Source: Ponticaulis profundi (GTDB taxonomy: Bacteria; Pseudomonadota; Alphaproteobacteria; Caulobacterales; Hyphomonadaceae). From it: a stretch of DNA of 64,000 nt. Below are positions 43,634 through 52,806 of the stretch, in pieces. Below the pieces are notes generated by a model that had not been told where the DNA came from, did no database searches, and saw only the letters and a program-made list of their open reading frames with translations. Each line of letters begins with the position of its first letter. Within the stretch, counting starts at the first letter, position 1. Location of the stretch: assembly GCF_042659465.1 (NCBI RefSeq), contig NZ_JBHSSW010000003.1, forward strand, positions 277,534 to 341,533, given 5' to 3'. The translations under genes were made by a program, and so were the position numbers.

Positions 43634-44533
43634 ATGTTGCGTCGTGTCTGCCTGCTTCTGACTTTGATGGCCGCCCTGTGTGCGCCAGGCGCGTTAGCAG
43701 GCGGCGTCCCCATGATGGGCGGCATTCCGTCCATGATGTATGTGAATACAGATGGGACCCCGCGCAAAGTTCTGATCGAAGCGCCGTTAAGGCGGCTCGA
43801 AGGCGATCTGCCTCTGGCGATGATTTTTCATGGCGGCGGTGGGTCAGCCGATCAGATGCAGGCCCAGTCTCAGGCCCTGACCCGTCAGTTGCGCGCCAAA
43901 GGCTATCTCGTCGTCTATCTCAATGGCTCCGCTCGCTGGGGGCGCAGGAATCTGCGTACCTGGAATGCCGACCATTGCTGCGCCTTTGCCGAACGCGAAC
44001 ATGTTGATGATGCAGCCTATGTGAATGCGGTGCTTGAGAGCCTCATGAAGCGCGTGCCCATCGATACCGATCGCATTGCCCTGATTGGCCATTCAAATGG
44101 CGCGATGCTGGCTTACCGGCTCGCCGCACAGCTCGAACACGCGCCGAGCCATGTCGTTGCGATCAGCGGCGCCATGTTTGAAGATCAGCCTTCATTGCCA
44201 GCCGAAACCTCAGTTCTCGCCATTCATGCCCGCAATGATGACGTGATCAATTTCGAAGGGTCCGGCGGTAAATTCGAACGCTGGCGCACGGCGCCGAACC
44301 TGTCTTTCGCAGAAGTCGAAGAGCGCTTGCTGGCGCTCAAATCCTGCAGCGAGCCGACAGTCCATCGCCCGGCAGGCGGTGTAAGGCAGATGCAGGCCGC
44401 ATGTGAATGCGGGTCTGGGGTCGAAACGATTGTCTCGGCGCGCGGCGGGCATGAATGGCCGAAAGCCATTCCGTCATTCGATCTCGATGCCGCGATTGTG
44501 CGTTTTCTGACCTCGCAGCCATCGGGTCGCTGA
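43634..44533 (+). CDS. PHB-depolymerase/LpqC-type esterase, secreted
   Basis: 299 residues with a signal peptide (cleavage near LAGGV). Alpha/beta-hydrolase of the polyhydroxybutyrate depolymerase/LpqC esterase group: oxyanion loop MIFHGGGGSADQMQ, nucleophile elbow GHSNGA (Ser154), acid in ARNDDVI, and His in RGGHEWP. CCAF and other cysteines may form disulfides, consistent with export. Related enzymes split ester bonds in polymers or feruloyl compounds. Substrate unknown. Precedes a hotdog-fold protein by 70 bases. Confidence 0.86.
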   Translation: MLRRVCLLLTLMAALCAPGALAGGVPMMGGIPSMMYVNTDGTPRKVLIEAPLRRLEGDLPLAMIFHGGGGSADQMQAQSQALTRQLRAKGYLVVYLNGSARWGRRNLRTWNADHCCAFAEREHVDDAAYVNAVLESLMKRVPIDTDRIALIGHSNGAMLAYRLAAQLEHAPSHVVAISGAMFEDQPSLPAETSVLAIHARNDDVINFEGSGGKFERWRTAPNLSFAEVEERLLALKSCSEPTVHRPAGGVRQMQAACECGSGVETIVSARGGHEWPKAIPSFDLDAAIVRFLTSQPSGR

Positions 44534-44605
44534 ACGCATATTTGACAGTCCGCGCCTGCCAGTCCATCGCTGTGCCAGCTTTGAAGGGATTGGGAGATCT
44601 GGACC

Positions 44606-45319
44606 ATGCAAAAGCCCGAAACACTTGCCGACATCACCATCGCGCGCCGTTTCAACGGACCGCCGACGACCGGCAATGGCGGGTATAGTGCAGGTCTGCT
44701 GGCGCAGCACATGTCGGGCCTTGTTTCGGTCGAGCTTCGTGCGCCCCCGCCACTGGATGTCCCGATTGCCATTGTAAAGACCGAGGCCGGTCTGGAAGCG
44801 CGCAGCGGCGATGCGCTCATCATGCGTGCCTATGAGAGCGAACCGCTCAGCCTGCCTCCCGCGCCGCCCACTCTGGAGGCGGCAAAAACAGGTGCGGCTC
44901 ATTTTCCGAAGAAAGACGAGCTGGAATTTGTGGACTGTTTTGTCTGCGGTCCGGCGCGGGACTATCCCGATGGGCTTTGCATTTTTGCTGGCCCTGTCGA
45001 TGGCTTTGAGGGCGTTGCCGACGTCTGGACGCCGGATGTGGGGCTGGCTGCAGATGACGGCCTTGTGGCGCCGGAATTCATCTGGGCGGCGCTCGATTGT
45101 CCGGGCGCTTATGCCGTCGGCATGACCGAAGGCCCGGTTGTCCTGGCCCGTATGAGCGTGTCGCTGATCAAACGGCCGCAACCGGGTGAGCCGTTGATCG
45201 TGACCGGTTGGAAAACCTTTGAGGATGGACGCAAGCACGGTGCGGGCACCGCGCTTTACACCAGAGACGGAGAGCTGCTCGCGCATTCAGAACAGCTCTG
45301 GATACGCCTGAAGATCTAA
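44606..45319 (+). CDS. Hotdog-fold protein, thioesterase-like
   Basis: 237 residues. The pattern RRFNGPPTTGNGGYSAGLLA and the C-terminal FIWAALDCPGAYAV then EPLIVTGWKTFEDGRKHGAGTALYTRDGELLA looks like two hotdog halves as in acyl-CoA thioesterases that lack the classical catalytic Asp. The insert DCFVCGPARDYPDGLCIFAG with paired cysteines is a distinctive conserved block that I do not know to be assigned. GGGAGA precedes the ATG. Function not known; thioester hydrolysis is inference. Confidence 0.65.
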   Translation: MQKPETLADITIARRFNGPPTTGNGGYSAGLLAQHMSGLVSVELRAPPPLDVPIAIVKTEAGLEARSGDALIMRAYESEPLSLPPAPPTLEAAKTGAAHFPKKDELEFVDCFVCGPARDYPDGLCIFAGPVDGFEGVADVWTPDVGLAADDGLVAPEFIWAALDCPGAYAVGMTEGPVVLARMSVSLIKRPQPGEPLIVTGWKTFEDGRKHGAGTALYTRDGELLAHSEQLWIRLKI

Positions 45320-45774
45320 TCGACGCAGATGGTCGGCGTCTGCTTGCCATCCACGATTTGCGAATAGCAACCGAACGGGCTGTCGGTCTGCGCACATTTT
45401 CCGACGGCTTCTGTTTCGGTCTCTTCCGGGCTCATTGCCATGTCTTCGGCGAGACATTTGCCCATGCAGTCATCCGTGTCTGAGCAGGCTTTGCCCGCAT
45501 CATCAAAAATCAGCGTGCAGCGATAATATCCCAGCATGCCGGCCATCTGAACAATGCCGCCATTCTCGGCGCAGGCCTCATGGTCGATCGCATCCCAGGA
45601 TTCTTCCTGGCCTTCCGACATGAAGCTATCCGGGCGCTCGGTCAGGCCCACAGGCCGTTCACTCGTTTGCGGTGTCCCGCTCGGGGCGGGCAGCTCGGGC
45701 GGGCTTGTTTCCGGTGTCGAGCAGGCAGCGAGCAGAAAGACTGATGCCAATATGGTGCAGTGTTGTTTGAACAT
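45316..45774 (-). CDS. Cys-rich putative lipoprotein
   Basis: 152 residues. Lipobox LLAACST (Cys18) after a short signal sequence, then a Pro-rich linker (ETSPPELPAPSGTPQ) and a compact domain with eight or nine cysteines (CAENGG, YYRCTL, GKACSDTDDCMGKCLAED, VGKCA, GCYSQ, ICVD). The spacing suggests a disulfide-bonded fold. No family recognised. Start at 45774 (MFKQHC) is better than 45795. Its stop overlaps the end of the convergent hotdog gene by four bases. Confidence 0.7.
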   Translation of the reverse strand: MFKQHCTILASVFLLAACSTPETSPPELPAPSGTPQTSERPVGLTERPDSFMSEGQEESWDAIDHEACAENGGIVQMAGMLGYYRCTLIFDDAGKACSDTDDCMGKCLAEDMAMSPEETETEAVGKCAQTDSPFGCYSQIVDGKQTPTICVD

Positions 45775-45962
45775 TCCGGCCTCCCAAACCGTCATAAAAC
45801 ATCACCCTAGTCGCGTTCGCCCGACTTGTCTCATGGCTTGTCTCACGACTTGTTCAGATGCGAGCCTCGCCAAATGACGTAAGCTGGCGCGGACAGGTCT
45901 TGCCGAATGGCTTCAAAAGCACAGGTCAGTAACGGTGAATGGTATCTGAAAGGGAGGTTTTC

Positions 45963-46724
45963 ATGCTCAAACGGTTTCTCGCAGCGTCATCAATGGTCTC
46001 GGCTCTGGCCCTGGCTGGCCCGGCCATGGCGGGCACATCTGTTACCTATGAACTCGATGGCATGGCATTCGAAGGCTATCTGGCCGAGTCCACGTTAGAG
46101 CCCAAGGGGCTGGTCATTGTCATCCATGACTGGGACGGGCTGGACTCTTACGAAATGACGCGCGCGGAAATGCTCGCCGATAAAGGCTATGATGCGTTCG
46201 CCGTCGATCTTTACGGCAAAGGCAACCGCCCGGAATCGATTGAGGCGCGCAAGGAAGAAACCGGCAAGCTCTATAGCGACCGCGAAACCATGCGGGCACG
46301 TATTCTCGCAGGTCTGAAGGCCGCTCAGGCCGAAACCGGTCTCACCCGTTCCGTCGTGATGGGATATTGCTTTGGTGGCGGGGCAACGCTCGAACTCGCG
46401 CGGTCTGGCGAGGGTCAAGACGTGGTCGGCTATGCAACCTTTCACGGCACGCTCGCGACACCTGAAGGGCAGAACTACAGTGAAGCGACCGCGCCAATCC
46501 TGATCTCGCATGGCGGTGCGGACTCCGGCATACCGCTCAGCGATACGACCGATCTGGCTGGCCTGCTGGAAGAGGCAGGCGTGCCCTATGAGCTGGAAGT
46601 CTATTCCGGTGCGCCCCACGCTTTCACCGTTTTTGGAAGTGATCGATATCGCAAGCTGGCTGACGAGAAATCCTGGTCATCCTTCCTGACCTTTATCGAC
46701 CGGTATCTCGCACAGCCGGAATAG
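45963..46724 (+). CDS. Dienelactone-hydrolase-family protein, exported
   Basis: 253 residues with a signal peptide (cleavage AMA/GTS). Dienelactone hydrolase fold: IVIHDWDGL with the substrate-site Asp/Trp region, nucleophile Cys136 in VMGYCFGG, Asp187 in ISHGGADSGI and His219 in SGAPHAFTV, a complete Cys-Asp-His triad. Periplasmic versions are widespread and of unknown substrate. GGGAGG precedes the ATG at 45963. Confidence 0.87.
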   Translation: MLKRFLAASSMVSALALAGPAMAGTSVTYELDGMAFEGYLAESTLEPKGLVIVIHDWDGLDSYEMTRAEMLADKGYDAFAVDLYGKGNRPESIEARKEETGKLYSDRETMRARILAGLKAAQAETGLTRSVVMGYCFGGGATLELARSGEGQDVVGYATFHGTLATPEGQNYSEATAPILISHGGADSGIPLSDTTDLAGLLEEAGVPYELEVYSGAPHAFTVFGSDRYRKLADEKSWSSFLTFIDRYLAQPE

Positions 46725-46809
46725 CGTGCTGGTTGAGCCGCCGAAACATTTCGGAACATTCTGAAGTCCTTTCCGTTGGTTTGGTGAACGAACGGAAGGG
46801 AGACAGGAC

Positions 46810-47334
46810 ATGAAAACCCATAAATATCTTGTGATTTCAGCGCTCAGTACACTCCTTGGTGCCGGATATATGGCGCAGGCGGAACCGCCGCGCGACGGGG
46901 CGAAAGCCATCACCAAAGACATGCCGGAAGAGATCACGGACGCTGACAACACGCTTCTGGGTGACAAGGATGCCAAAAAGGCGAAAACCGACAAGACCTA
47001 TACATCACCGCAGGCTGTGATGAACGAGGCCAAGGCAACATCTGATAACGTCACCAAGCGCGAAGTGATGAAAGTCGCATCGCCAGCACAGGAAGAAGAC
47101 GAGCAGGCCGTTGTCGTGAAGACCAAGCCACCAATCGGCGATCTGCAGGCTTCCAAATATGACGCCGCTTTCAAAGCGATGGATGCAAATAATGACGGCA
47201 TGATCTCCAGAACAGAGTTCTCTGACTGGCAGGGTTATGACAGCGAATATGCACCGCGCTTTGATGCCTATGACACCGATGACGACAGTGAGATCGTCAA
47301 GAAGGAATATGTCAAAGCGGCCAAAACCGGATAA
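46810..47334 (+). CDS. Secreted EF-hand protein
   Basis: 174 residues with a signal peptide (cleavage near AQA/EPP), a low-complexity Lys/Asp/Glu linker, and two EF-hand loops: DANNDGMISRTE (125-136, canonical) and DTDDDSEIVKKE (155-166, slightly degenerate at the glycine position). Likely a periplasmic calcium-binding protein. AAGGGAGA precedes the ATG. Followed by a terminator, so transcribed alone. Confidence 0.82.
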   Translation: MKTHKYLVISALSTLLGAGYMAQAEPPRDGAKAITKDMPEEITDADNTLLGDKDAKKAKTDKTYTSPQAVMNEAKATSDNVTKREVMKVASPAQEEDEQAVVVKTKPPIGDLQASKYDAAFKAMDANNDGMISRTEFSDWQGYDSEYAPRFDAYDTDDDSEIVKKEYVKAAKTG

Positions 47335-47360
47335 TCAGGCGGGCAAATCCTGAAGAGAAG

Positions 47361-47386
47361 CGGCTCCCACTGGGAGCCGTTTTCTT
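47361..47386 (+). terminator. Rho-independent terminator of the EF-hand gene
   Basis: Eight-bp stem CGGCTCCC / GGGAGCCG with three-base loop followed by TTTTCTT, 27 bases after the stop. Confidence 0.8.
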
Positions 47387-47464
47387 GTGCGGTAAGGTTT
47401 TTACGTCGCATTGTCTGAAGGCCGGACCGCTGGCACAGTCGGCGTCTGCATGCAGGGGGCGGTT

Positions 47465-48052
47465 ATGGCAAAACGCATTTTCATCTGGGTCGGGCATCCA
47501 CGATCCGAGTCACTGAGCGCAGGCCTTGCTGACGCCTATCAGAAAGCCGCTGAGGCGGCAGGCGCTGAAACACGCCGGATGAATCTTCACGACATGGATT
47601 TCGACGTCGATCTGACAGACGGATACCACGCACGCAAAACGCTGGAACCCTGCCTCGAAACCTGGCGTGAGAACATCCTGTGGGCTGATCATCTCGCCTG
47701 GTTCTATCCGCAATGGTGGGGCGGAATGCCGGCCAAGATGAAAGGCGTGCTCGACCGGGCCTTCCTGCCGGGTTTTGCCATGAATTATCACGAACATGAT
47801 GCGTTCTGGGACAAGCTTCTGACAGGGCGTTCGGCAGATGTCTTCATCACCGCAGATGCGCCCGGATGGTTTGACCGCCTCATATATGCCCGGCCTGCCG
47901 GACGGCAGGTGGAGCGGCTTGTCATGAAGTTTTCAGGCATAAAGCCTGTGCGGACCTTTCAGTTCGGCACGGTGAAGGCCGCCAAACCGGAAAAGATCCG
48001 TCACTGGCTTGATGTTGCTGCCCGCCGCGGCACGCAAATCGTCAGGCGGTGA
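47465..48052 (+). CDS. NAD(P)H-dependent oxidoreductase, flavodoxin-like fold (MdaB/KefF type)
   Basis: 195 residues. Begins KRIFIWVGHPRSESLSAGLAD, the FMN phosphate-binding loop of the KefF/NQO1-like quinone reductases; WFYPQWWGGMPAKMKGVLDRAF is the conserved second motif with the FMN-ring contacts. Probably an FMN quinone or azo reductase used in oxidative or electrophile defence. ATG 47465 has GGGGGCGG upstream; the frame stays open to 47411. Confidence 0.85.
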   Translation: MAKRIFIWVGHPRSESLSAGLADAYQKAAEAAGAETRRMNLHDMDFDVDLTDGYHARKTLEPCLETWRENILWADHLAWFYPQWWGGMPAKMKGVLDRAFLPGFAMNYHEHDAFWDKLLTGRSADVFITADAPGWFDRLIYARPAGRQVERLVMKFSGIKPVRTFQFGTVKAAKPEKIRHWLDVAARRGTQIVRR

Positions 48053-48340
48053 TCAGGAATAAACGCCGATCTGCGCCGACACCAGTTTGTTCGAGAACAG
48101 GTTCTTCTGCAGCACGAAGCGACCGGAAAGACCGGGCAGCAGCGTTTCGCTGAGGTCCTTGTCGACACTCACATTTCGCACGAACACTTCCCCGCCACTA
48201 CGGGTCAGGAACGTCATTTCACTATACACCATGCCGTCGGCGCGTTTTTCAGCCGCGCCAATCACATCCACAGTGCCTTCAATATTCAGGAGCTTCATAT
48301 CTTTGCTCGATTGATTCTTGTCTGGCGGATTATTTACCAT
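48053..48340 (-). CDS. Hypothetical small protein
   Basis: 95 residues, no family recognised. Predicted mostly beta: KLLNIEGTVDVIGAAEKR and GGEVFVRNVSVDKDL alternate hydrophobic residues. Soluble, no signal peptide. An internal ATG at 48298 may be the true start (81 residues). Its 3' end abuts the convergent oxidoreductase gene stop. Confidence 0.55.
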   Translation of the reverse strand: MVNNPPDKNQSSKDMKLLNIEGTVDVIGAAEKRADGMVYSEMTFLTRSGGEVFVRNVSVDKDLSETLLPGLSGRFVLQKNLFSNKLVSAQIGVYS

Positions 48341-48592
48341 ATCGACGTGAATGCCGGATTAACGGTGTGCAGGCGCAGTAATGGCCGCATTCCGCTTGGT
48401 TAAAATCACATCTCGTCTGATGAGTTCGCCAGATTGGTTATATTTTGTTTGAGCGGACACCTAATGTGTTTGCGCCGGAAGGCAAGGGCTTTCCACGCTC
48501 TGGCGAAATATGCTGGCACCGCGTCGCATTTCAGCAACAAAAAAGCGGACCGGAAGGGCCGGTCCGCTTTGGTTGAACCCTTTGGGCGCTGA
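48341..48592. other. Intergenic region between the small beta protein and the second chemoreceptor
   Basis: 250 bases containing the chemoreceptor terminator at 48537-48570 and nothing else recognised. Confidence 0.3.
48537..48570 (-). terminator. Rho-independent terminator of the second chemoreceptor gene
   Basis: 12-bp stem AAAGCGGACCGG with a five-base loop, followed by a run of T on the minus strand; 23 bases after the stop. Confidence 0.85.
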
Positions 48593-50614
48593 TCAGGCCG
48601 CGCGAACGCGATCCAGGAAGTTGTCCATCTCGACCCGCAGGCGTTCAGCCTGAATGCTGAGCTCCTTGGAAGCCTCAAGCGTCTCACTCGACATGCGGCC
48701 CGTATCCTCGGCCGCCTGACGCACACCGGTAATGGTGTCGCTCACCTGCTGCGTGCTGGCAGCTGACTCGCGAATGCTGCGGACGATTTCCTGTGTGGCC
48801 GATCCTTGCTCTTCTGCGGCGCTTGATACCGCGGTCGCCGTTGAGCTGATGCCTTCAATCTTCTCGGCGATGCGAAGCATGGCTTCGATGGTGGCGTTTG
48901 AGGCCCCCTGCATCTGAGCGATCTGACTTGCAATCTCCTGCGTCGCGCGACCGGTCTGATTGGCGAGATTTTTCACTTCGCTGGCAACAACCGCAAAGCC
49001 TTTACCCGCTTCGCCAGCGCGTGCCGCCTCGATCGTTGCATTGAGCGCGAGGAGGTTGGTCTGCTCTGCGATATCCTGGATCAGGCCGATGACTTCACTG
49101 ACCTTTTCGACACTGACGCGCAAGGTGTCCATCTGACCGCTGGTCTGGCTCGCATCGCCTGACGCTTCAATCGTCTGGTTGGACGTCGTGTTGATCTGGC
49201 GGCTGATCTCATTGATCGAAGCGGACAATTCCTCAGCGGTGCTGGCAATCGACTGACCGTTGGCGTTCGCCTGTTCAGCCGCCGCCGACACCGTCGTTGC
49301 CTGGCTGGAGGTTTCTTCCGCAATCGCAGAGAGGTTTTCAGCGCTGCTCCGCATCTGCGTCGCCGCAGCGGTCACCGAGTCGACAATGGATCCGACACTG
49401 TTCTGGAACTCGTCCGCCAGTGCGCGCATCGCGGCGCGTTTGTCGGCTTCAGCGCGTTCCTTCGCCTGCGCCTGTTCGGCCTCAAGCGCTTTGACGGCAA
49501 TCGCGTTCTCCTTGAACACCTGAACAGATGAGGCCATTTCGCCGATCTCATCCTTGCGGCTGCGACCCTCGATTTCGACGTCCAGATCATTGTTCGACAG
49601 ACGTTGCATGACCTCGGTGATTGCGCGGACAGGCAGAGAGATCATCCGGCCGATGATCCAGCCAGCAATCGCGGCGACGAGCACAGCTGCAATGACGCCG
49701 CCAATGGTCAGCCAGATCGCAGAGCGCAATTCGCGTTCGGCTTTCGGGCCGAGAGCATCCTGCAAATCCTTATAGGCGAGCTTCATGCCTTCAATGCGGT
49801 TGGCAATATCGGGTCCGATCACATCAAGCTGATTATCGATCAGGTCATTTCGGCTCTGGATAATGCTGCGCACATTCGTGAACGCATCTTCGTAGATTGC
49901 CAGATTGGCTTCTGTTTCTGCGACCAGGGCGCGGCGTGTTGGGTTTTCAAGATTCTCCAGAAGTTCGGAGAGCGCGCTCTTCATGTCCGCAAACCTGGCA
50001 AGCGTCGCGTCAGCCACGGCAGGGTCGTTCTGCAGCAGATATTTCTGCCCGAGCAGACGTCCGGAAAGGAGATGGCGCTGCGCCACACCGGCCATATATG
50101 CGGCCATGGTGTCTTCGTCGCGATAGGCGCTCATCATGATTTCGGAAAGCGCAGTTTCCATGGCCGGGCCGGCAACGTTCAACTGCGTGTTTACGCGTTG
50201 ATTGCGTTGCTCCTGCAGGACGACAATCTCTTCGAACACATTCTTATAGTCGCCAAACTCGAGATTGATGTCGCTCAGCTGTTCGATCTGCGCGTCTGGC
50301 ATATCAAGCGTCATGGCTTCATCGATCAGCCTTTGCGTTGCGGCGGCGCGCTCGCGGAATCGGTCAATGGCGGCCTGATTACCTTCAATGATGAAGTCCT
50401 TCACGCCAAGGCGGGCTGACAGGAGGTTGGCCTGAACACGCGATGCCGCATTCGTATTGCGCGCATAGTCGCGATAGGTGGACAGATTATTGCCCGAACC
50501 CGTCAGTGAACTGATGCCGAGCGTACCCGACACAATGAGCAGAAGCACCAGCAATCCGAAACCCGCATAGATCTTGGTCGATATTTTCAGATTGGCGAAC
50601 CATGAAAGAGACAT
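48593..50614 (-). CDS. Methyl-accepting chemotaxis protein with helical sensor
   Basis: 673 residues. TM1 (about 15-35), a long all-helical periplasmic region of about 250 residues with heptad character, TM2 near 300-325, HAMP (PVRAITEVMQRLSNNDLDVE) and a C-terminal MCP domain with the invariant hairpin EQTNLLALNATIEAARAGEA. The periplasmic part resembles four-helix-bundle HBM-type sensors. No C-terminal CheR-tether pentapeptide is seen. Start at ATG 50614 with AAGGG upstream. Ligand unknown; orphan receptor. Confidence 0.92.
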   Translation of the reverse strand: MSLSWFANLKISTKIYAGFGLLVLLLIVSGTLGISSLTGSGNNLSTYRDYARNTNAASRVQANLLSARLGVKDFIIEGNQAAIDRFRERAAATQRLIDEAMTLDMPDAQIEQLSDINLEFGDYKNVFEEIVVLQEQRNQRVNTQLNVAGPAMETALSEIMMSAYRDEDTMAAYMAGVAQRHLLSGRLLGQKYLLQNDPAVADATLARFADMKSALSELLENLENPTRRALVAETEANLAIYEDAFTNVRSIIQSRNDLIDNQLDVIGPDIANRIEGMKLAYKDLQDALGPKAERELRSAIWLTIGGVIAAVLVAAIAGWIIGRMISLPVRAITEVMQRLSNNDLDVEIEGRSRKDEIGEMASSVQVFKENAIAVKALEAEQAQAKERAEADKRAAMRALADEFQNSVGSIVDSVTAAATQMRSSAENLSAIAEETSSQATTVSAAAEQANANGQSIASTAEELSASINEISRQINTTSNQTIEASGDASQTSGQMDTLRVSVEKVSEVIGLIQDIAEQTNLLALNATIEAARAGEAGKGFAVVASEVKNLANQTGRATQEIASQIAQMQGASNATIEAMLRIAEKIEGISSTATAVSSAAEEQGSATQEIVRSIRESAASTQQVSDTITGVRQAAEDTGRMSSETLEASKELSIQAERLRVEMDNFLDRVRAA

Positions 50615-50818
50615 GGGAAAAACCCTTGCAATGGACACGCTGTGTCCGTGAAACTGATTTCCATCCCCAGCTTTGGCGTATCGCGGTAAAGTTGTTTTAC
50701 GGTTAAAAAGTACATCTACATCATTAACAGGTTCAGAAATTTTCGGTGCCCATCCGATCTGCGAAACCGTCTGCGGTCATGGGGAGATCGTTGCAGGCGA
50801 CCGGCGCTCCGGCACGGC

Positions 50819-51631
50819 TTATCTGTGCGCGTGTGGAAACAGCTGTTTGTGGCGGGCAGTCATCATGGGCCAGAGCGTTTCCAGATCCGGTTCAACCAGT
50901 CCGAACAGGTCCCGCAGCACATCGCGCATGTCGTCGACAGACTGGATGACACGGGTTTCCTTCCGGCCCGGATGATTGGTCTCCAGCATTCGTCCCCGCA
51001 GCGTGTGATAGGCGCGTCCCCGTCTGATCTTGGCCGTCAGCGTTTTGCGAAAAATCGAGTTCGGATCAGAAATCTGCAGGTCATGCTGGCGGGCGAGCAG
51101 CGCCTCGTCCGCGGGTTCAGCCCTGAAGTCGAAACTCATGGCAGAGCCCCAGCCGCCTTCATGAAGGCGCCAATAGCCGTCCTCGATCGGAACCAGTGCC
51201 ATCCGCAGAGGCGGGTGCAGGGTTTCGGCGTGTTCCAGCGCGATCGCAGAGATCTGTGAGCCGCCAAATCCGACATCGACCAGATAGTCCCTGTCCAGCG
51301 TCACCATCAGGCAAAGATGATTGCCAAGCGCATCATCGCCGAGTTTGGCGCGTCGCACACCGCCGGAAAGCCGGGTCACTTCAAAGCCGATCTCGTTTAA
51401 CACCCAGCCAAACAGCGCATTCATTTCATAACACCAGCCGCCCTGGCCGCGTGTCACGATCTGCTCATAGGCCGCCTCAGCTGTGTTCAGGATGGGTCGC
51501 TCTGCATGAATGTCGAGATTCTCAAACGGCACGGCGCGCACATGGGCGTCCATCAGCCCATTCAGCGTGTCGAGGTCGGCGCGCACGGGCGCGACATAGC
51601 CAATGCGTTTGAGATAGGCGTCGAGATTCAT
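50819..51631 (-). CDS. Arylamine N-acetyltransferase
   Basis: 270 residues. Catalytic triad visible: Cys67 in RGQGGWCYEMN, His105 in GNHLCLMV and Asp119 in DYLVDVGFGG, the conserved NAT motifs. Transfers acetyl (or other acyl) from CoA to arylamines and hydrazines; in actinobacteria homologues act in steroid degradation. Monocistronic here. Size is normal. Confidence 0.94.
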   Translation of the reverse strand: MNLDAYLKRIGYVAPVRADLDTLNGLMDAHVRAVPFENLDIHAERPILNTAEAAYEQIVTRGQGGWCYEMNALFGWVLNEIGFEVTRLSGGVRRAKLGDDALGNHLCLMVTLDRDYLVDVGFGGSQISAIALEHAETLHPPLRMALVPIEDGYWRLHEGGWGSAMSFDFRAEPADEALLARQHDLQISDPNSIFRKTLTAKIRRGRAYHTLRGRMLETNHPGRKETRVIQSVDDMRDVLRDLFGLVEPDLETLWPMMTARHKQLFPHAHR

Positions 51632-51697
51632 GACCGTTCCATGGACGCGCCCTGTTGATCTGACAAGGCTTGCCAGCCTTGAGCCCCGCGCCGGTCT

Positions 51698-52675
51698 CTA
51701 TTTCAGCGCGGTTTCAAGGAAGGTCAGCGTCTTTGGCCAGCCATCCGCTCGCGCGGCCTGATTGCTGCCCTTCGTGCCGCCATAGCCGGACGCCTCATCA
51801 GCTTGCGATGGATCGAACGCATCGGACGGTACGCCGCCGGAGCCATGTCCCGCATCCGGATAGGCCAGCACTTCAATGTCCGGGCCGTTCAGCCTGGCTG
51901 AGCGTTCCGCCAGAGCTTCAGACATCGGGCAGCTCGGCCAGAGCGTGTCAGCTTCGCCGCAGATCAGCAGGATCTGCGCGTCGACCTGTTCGATCCTGAT
52001 TTGCGCCTCGGGATGTGCGTCCAGACCCTCCAACCCATTTTCATAAAGCGAGTAGAGGCCCTGTTCCGCCTCCCACGCGCCATAGGGAAGATAGGGATAG
52101 GCGTCTCCGTCCAGTGACCAGCTCGCCTCCGGCGGGCGACCGTCAAAATCCCAGTTGATGCCTTGCCAGGAAACGCTGGAAGGCACCACGGCAACAATCG
52201 CGTCAAACGCATCCGGGTGACGTGTCGCCGTGATCAGGGCCGCTTCTGCGCCTTTCGACGTACCCATCAGGCCGAGCTTTTTCGCGTCGACTTCCGGGCG
52301 CGCGCGCAGCCATTCAAGGCCACGGTCAAAGATTTCCAGCGCTACCATTTCCAGATTTTCAGCCTGTCCCGGCGATTGGTAATAGGACAGCTGAAGCACG
52401 TGATATCCGGCATCGCGCAGCGCAAAAGCGTCCTCAGCCACCAATGGGCTCAGCCCGCCCTCAGAACCGCCGAGCAGCAGAATGGCCGGGCCATGCGCGC
52501 GTCCCTCTGCCGGATAGTAATTCGCGATCAGATCAGGCTCGCGCAGTTCTGCAACACCCATCGCATTAAGCGTCAGCTCTCCTGATGCCCGCTCTGCCGG
52601 AGCGGTCGAGCAGGCCGCTAAAGCAAGCAGGCAAGGTAGCAAGAAACGCGCGGCGGATTTGGCAGAAAATGTCAT
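51698..52675 (-). CDS. Lipoprotein acyl-CoA thioester hydrolase / BAAT C-terminal-domain protein
   Basis: 325 residues. Lipobox LALAACST (Cys22) gives an outer- or inner-membrane lipoprotein. The alpha/beta-hydrolase part matches the BAAT C-terminal domain of bile-acid-CoA:amino-acid N-acyltransferases and related thioesterases: LLLGGSEGGLSP, the nucleophile region GLMGTSKGAEAAL with Ser in place of Cys, and ICGEADTLWPSC followed by PDAGHGSGG for acid and His. Acceptor unknown. ATG 52675. Confidence 0.82.
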   Translation of the reverse strand: MTFSAKSAARFLLPCLLALAACSTAPAERASGELTLNAMGVAELREPDLIANYYPAEGRAHGPAILLLGGSEGGLSPLVAEDAFALRDAGYHVLQLSYYQSPGQAENLEMVALEIFDRGLEWLRARPEVDAKKLGLMGTSKGAEAALITATRHPDAFDAIVAVVPSSVSWQGINWDFDGRPPEASWSLDGDAYPYLPYGAWEAEQGLYSLYENGLEGLDAHPEAQIRIEQVDAQILLICGEADTLWPSCPMSEALAERSARLNGPDIEVLAYPDAGHGSGGVPSDAFDPSQADEASGYGGTKGSNQAARADGWPKTLTFLETALK

Positions 52676-52806
52676 GAGGCGATGGCTCCGTTCAGGCACA
52701 GCAAAGGCGCAATCTGCACAGAGCCGCAAGACAAGGCAATGTCCGCTTTCTTGACGCGTTCAGCCCGCTTGGCTCTACTGCTCGCATGCAAACTGGGGGA
52801 GGGGAC

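Noticed and set aside
50684..50698. GTAAAGTTGTTTTAC upstream of the second chemoreceptor as an operator
   Set aside because: Arms of five bases with a loose core in an AT-rich stretch; could easily arise by chance.
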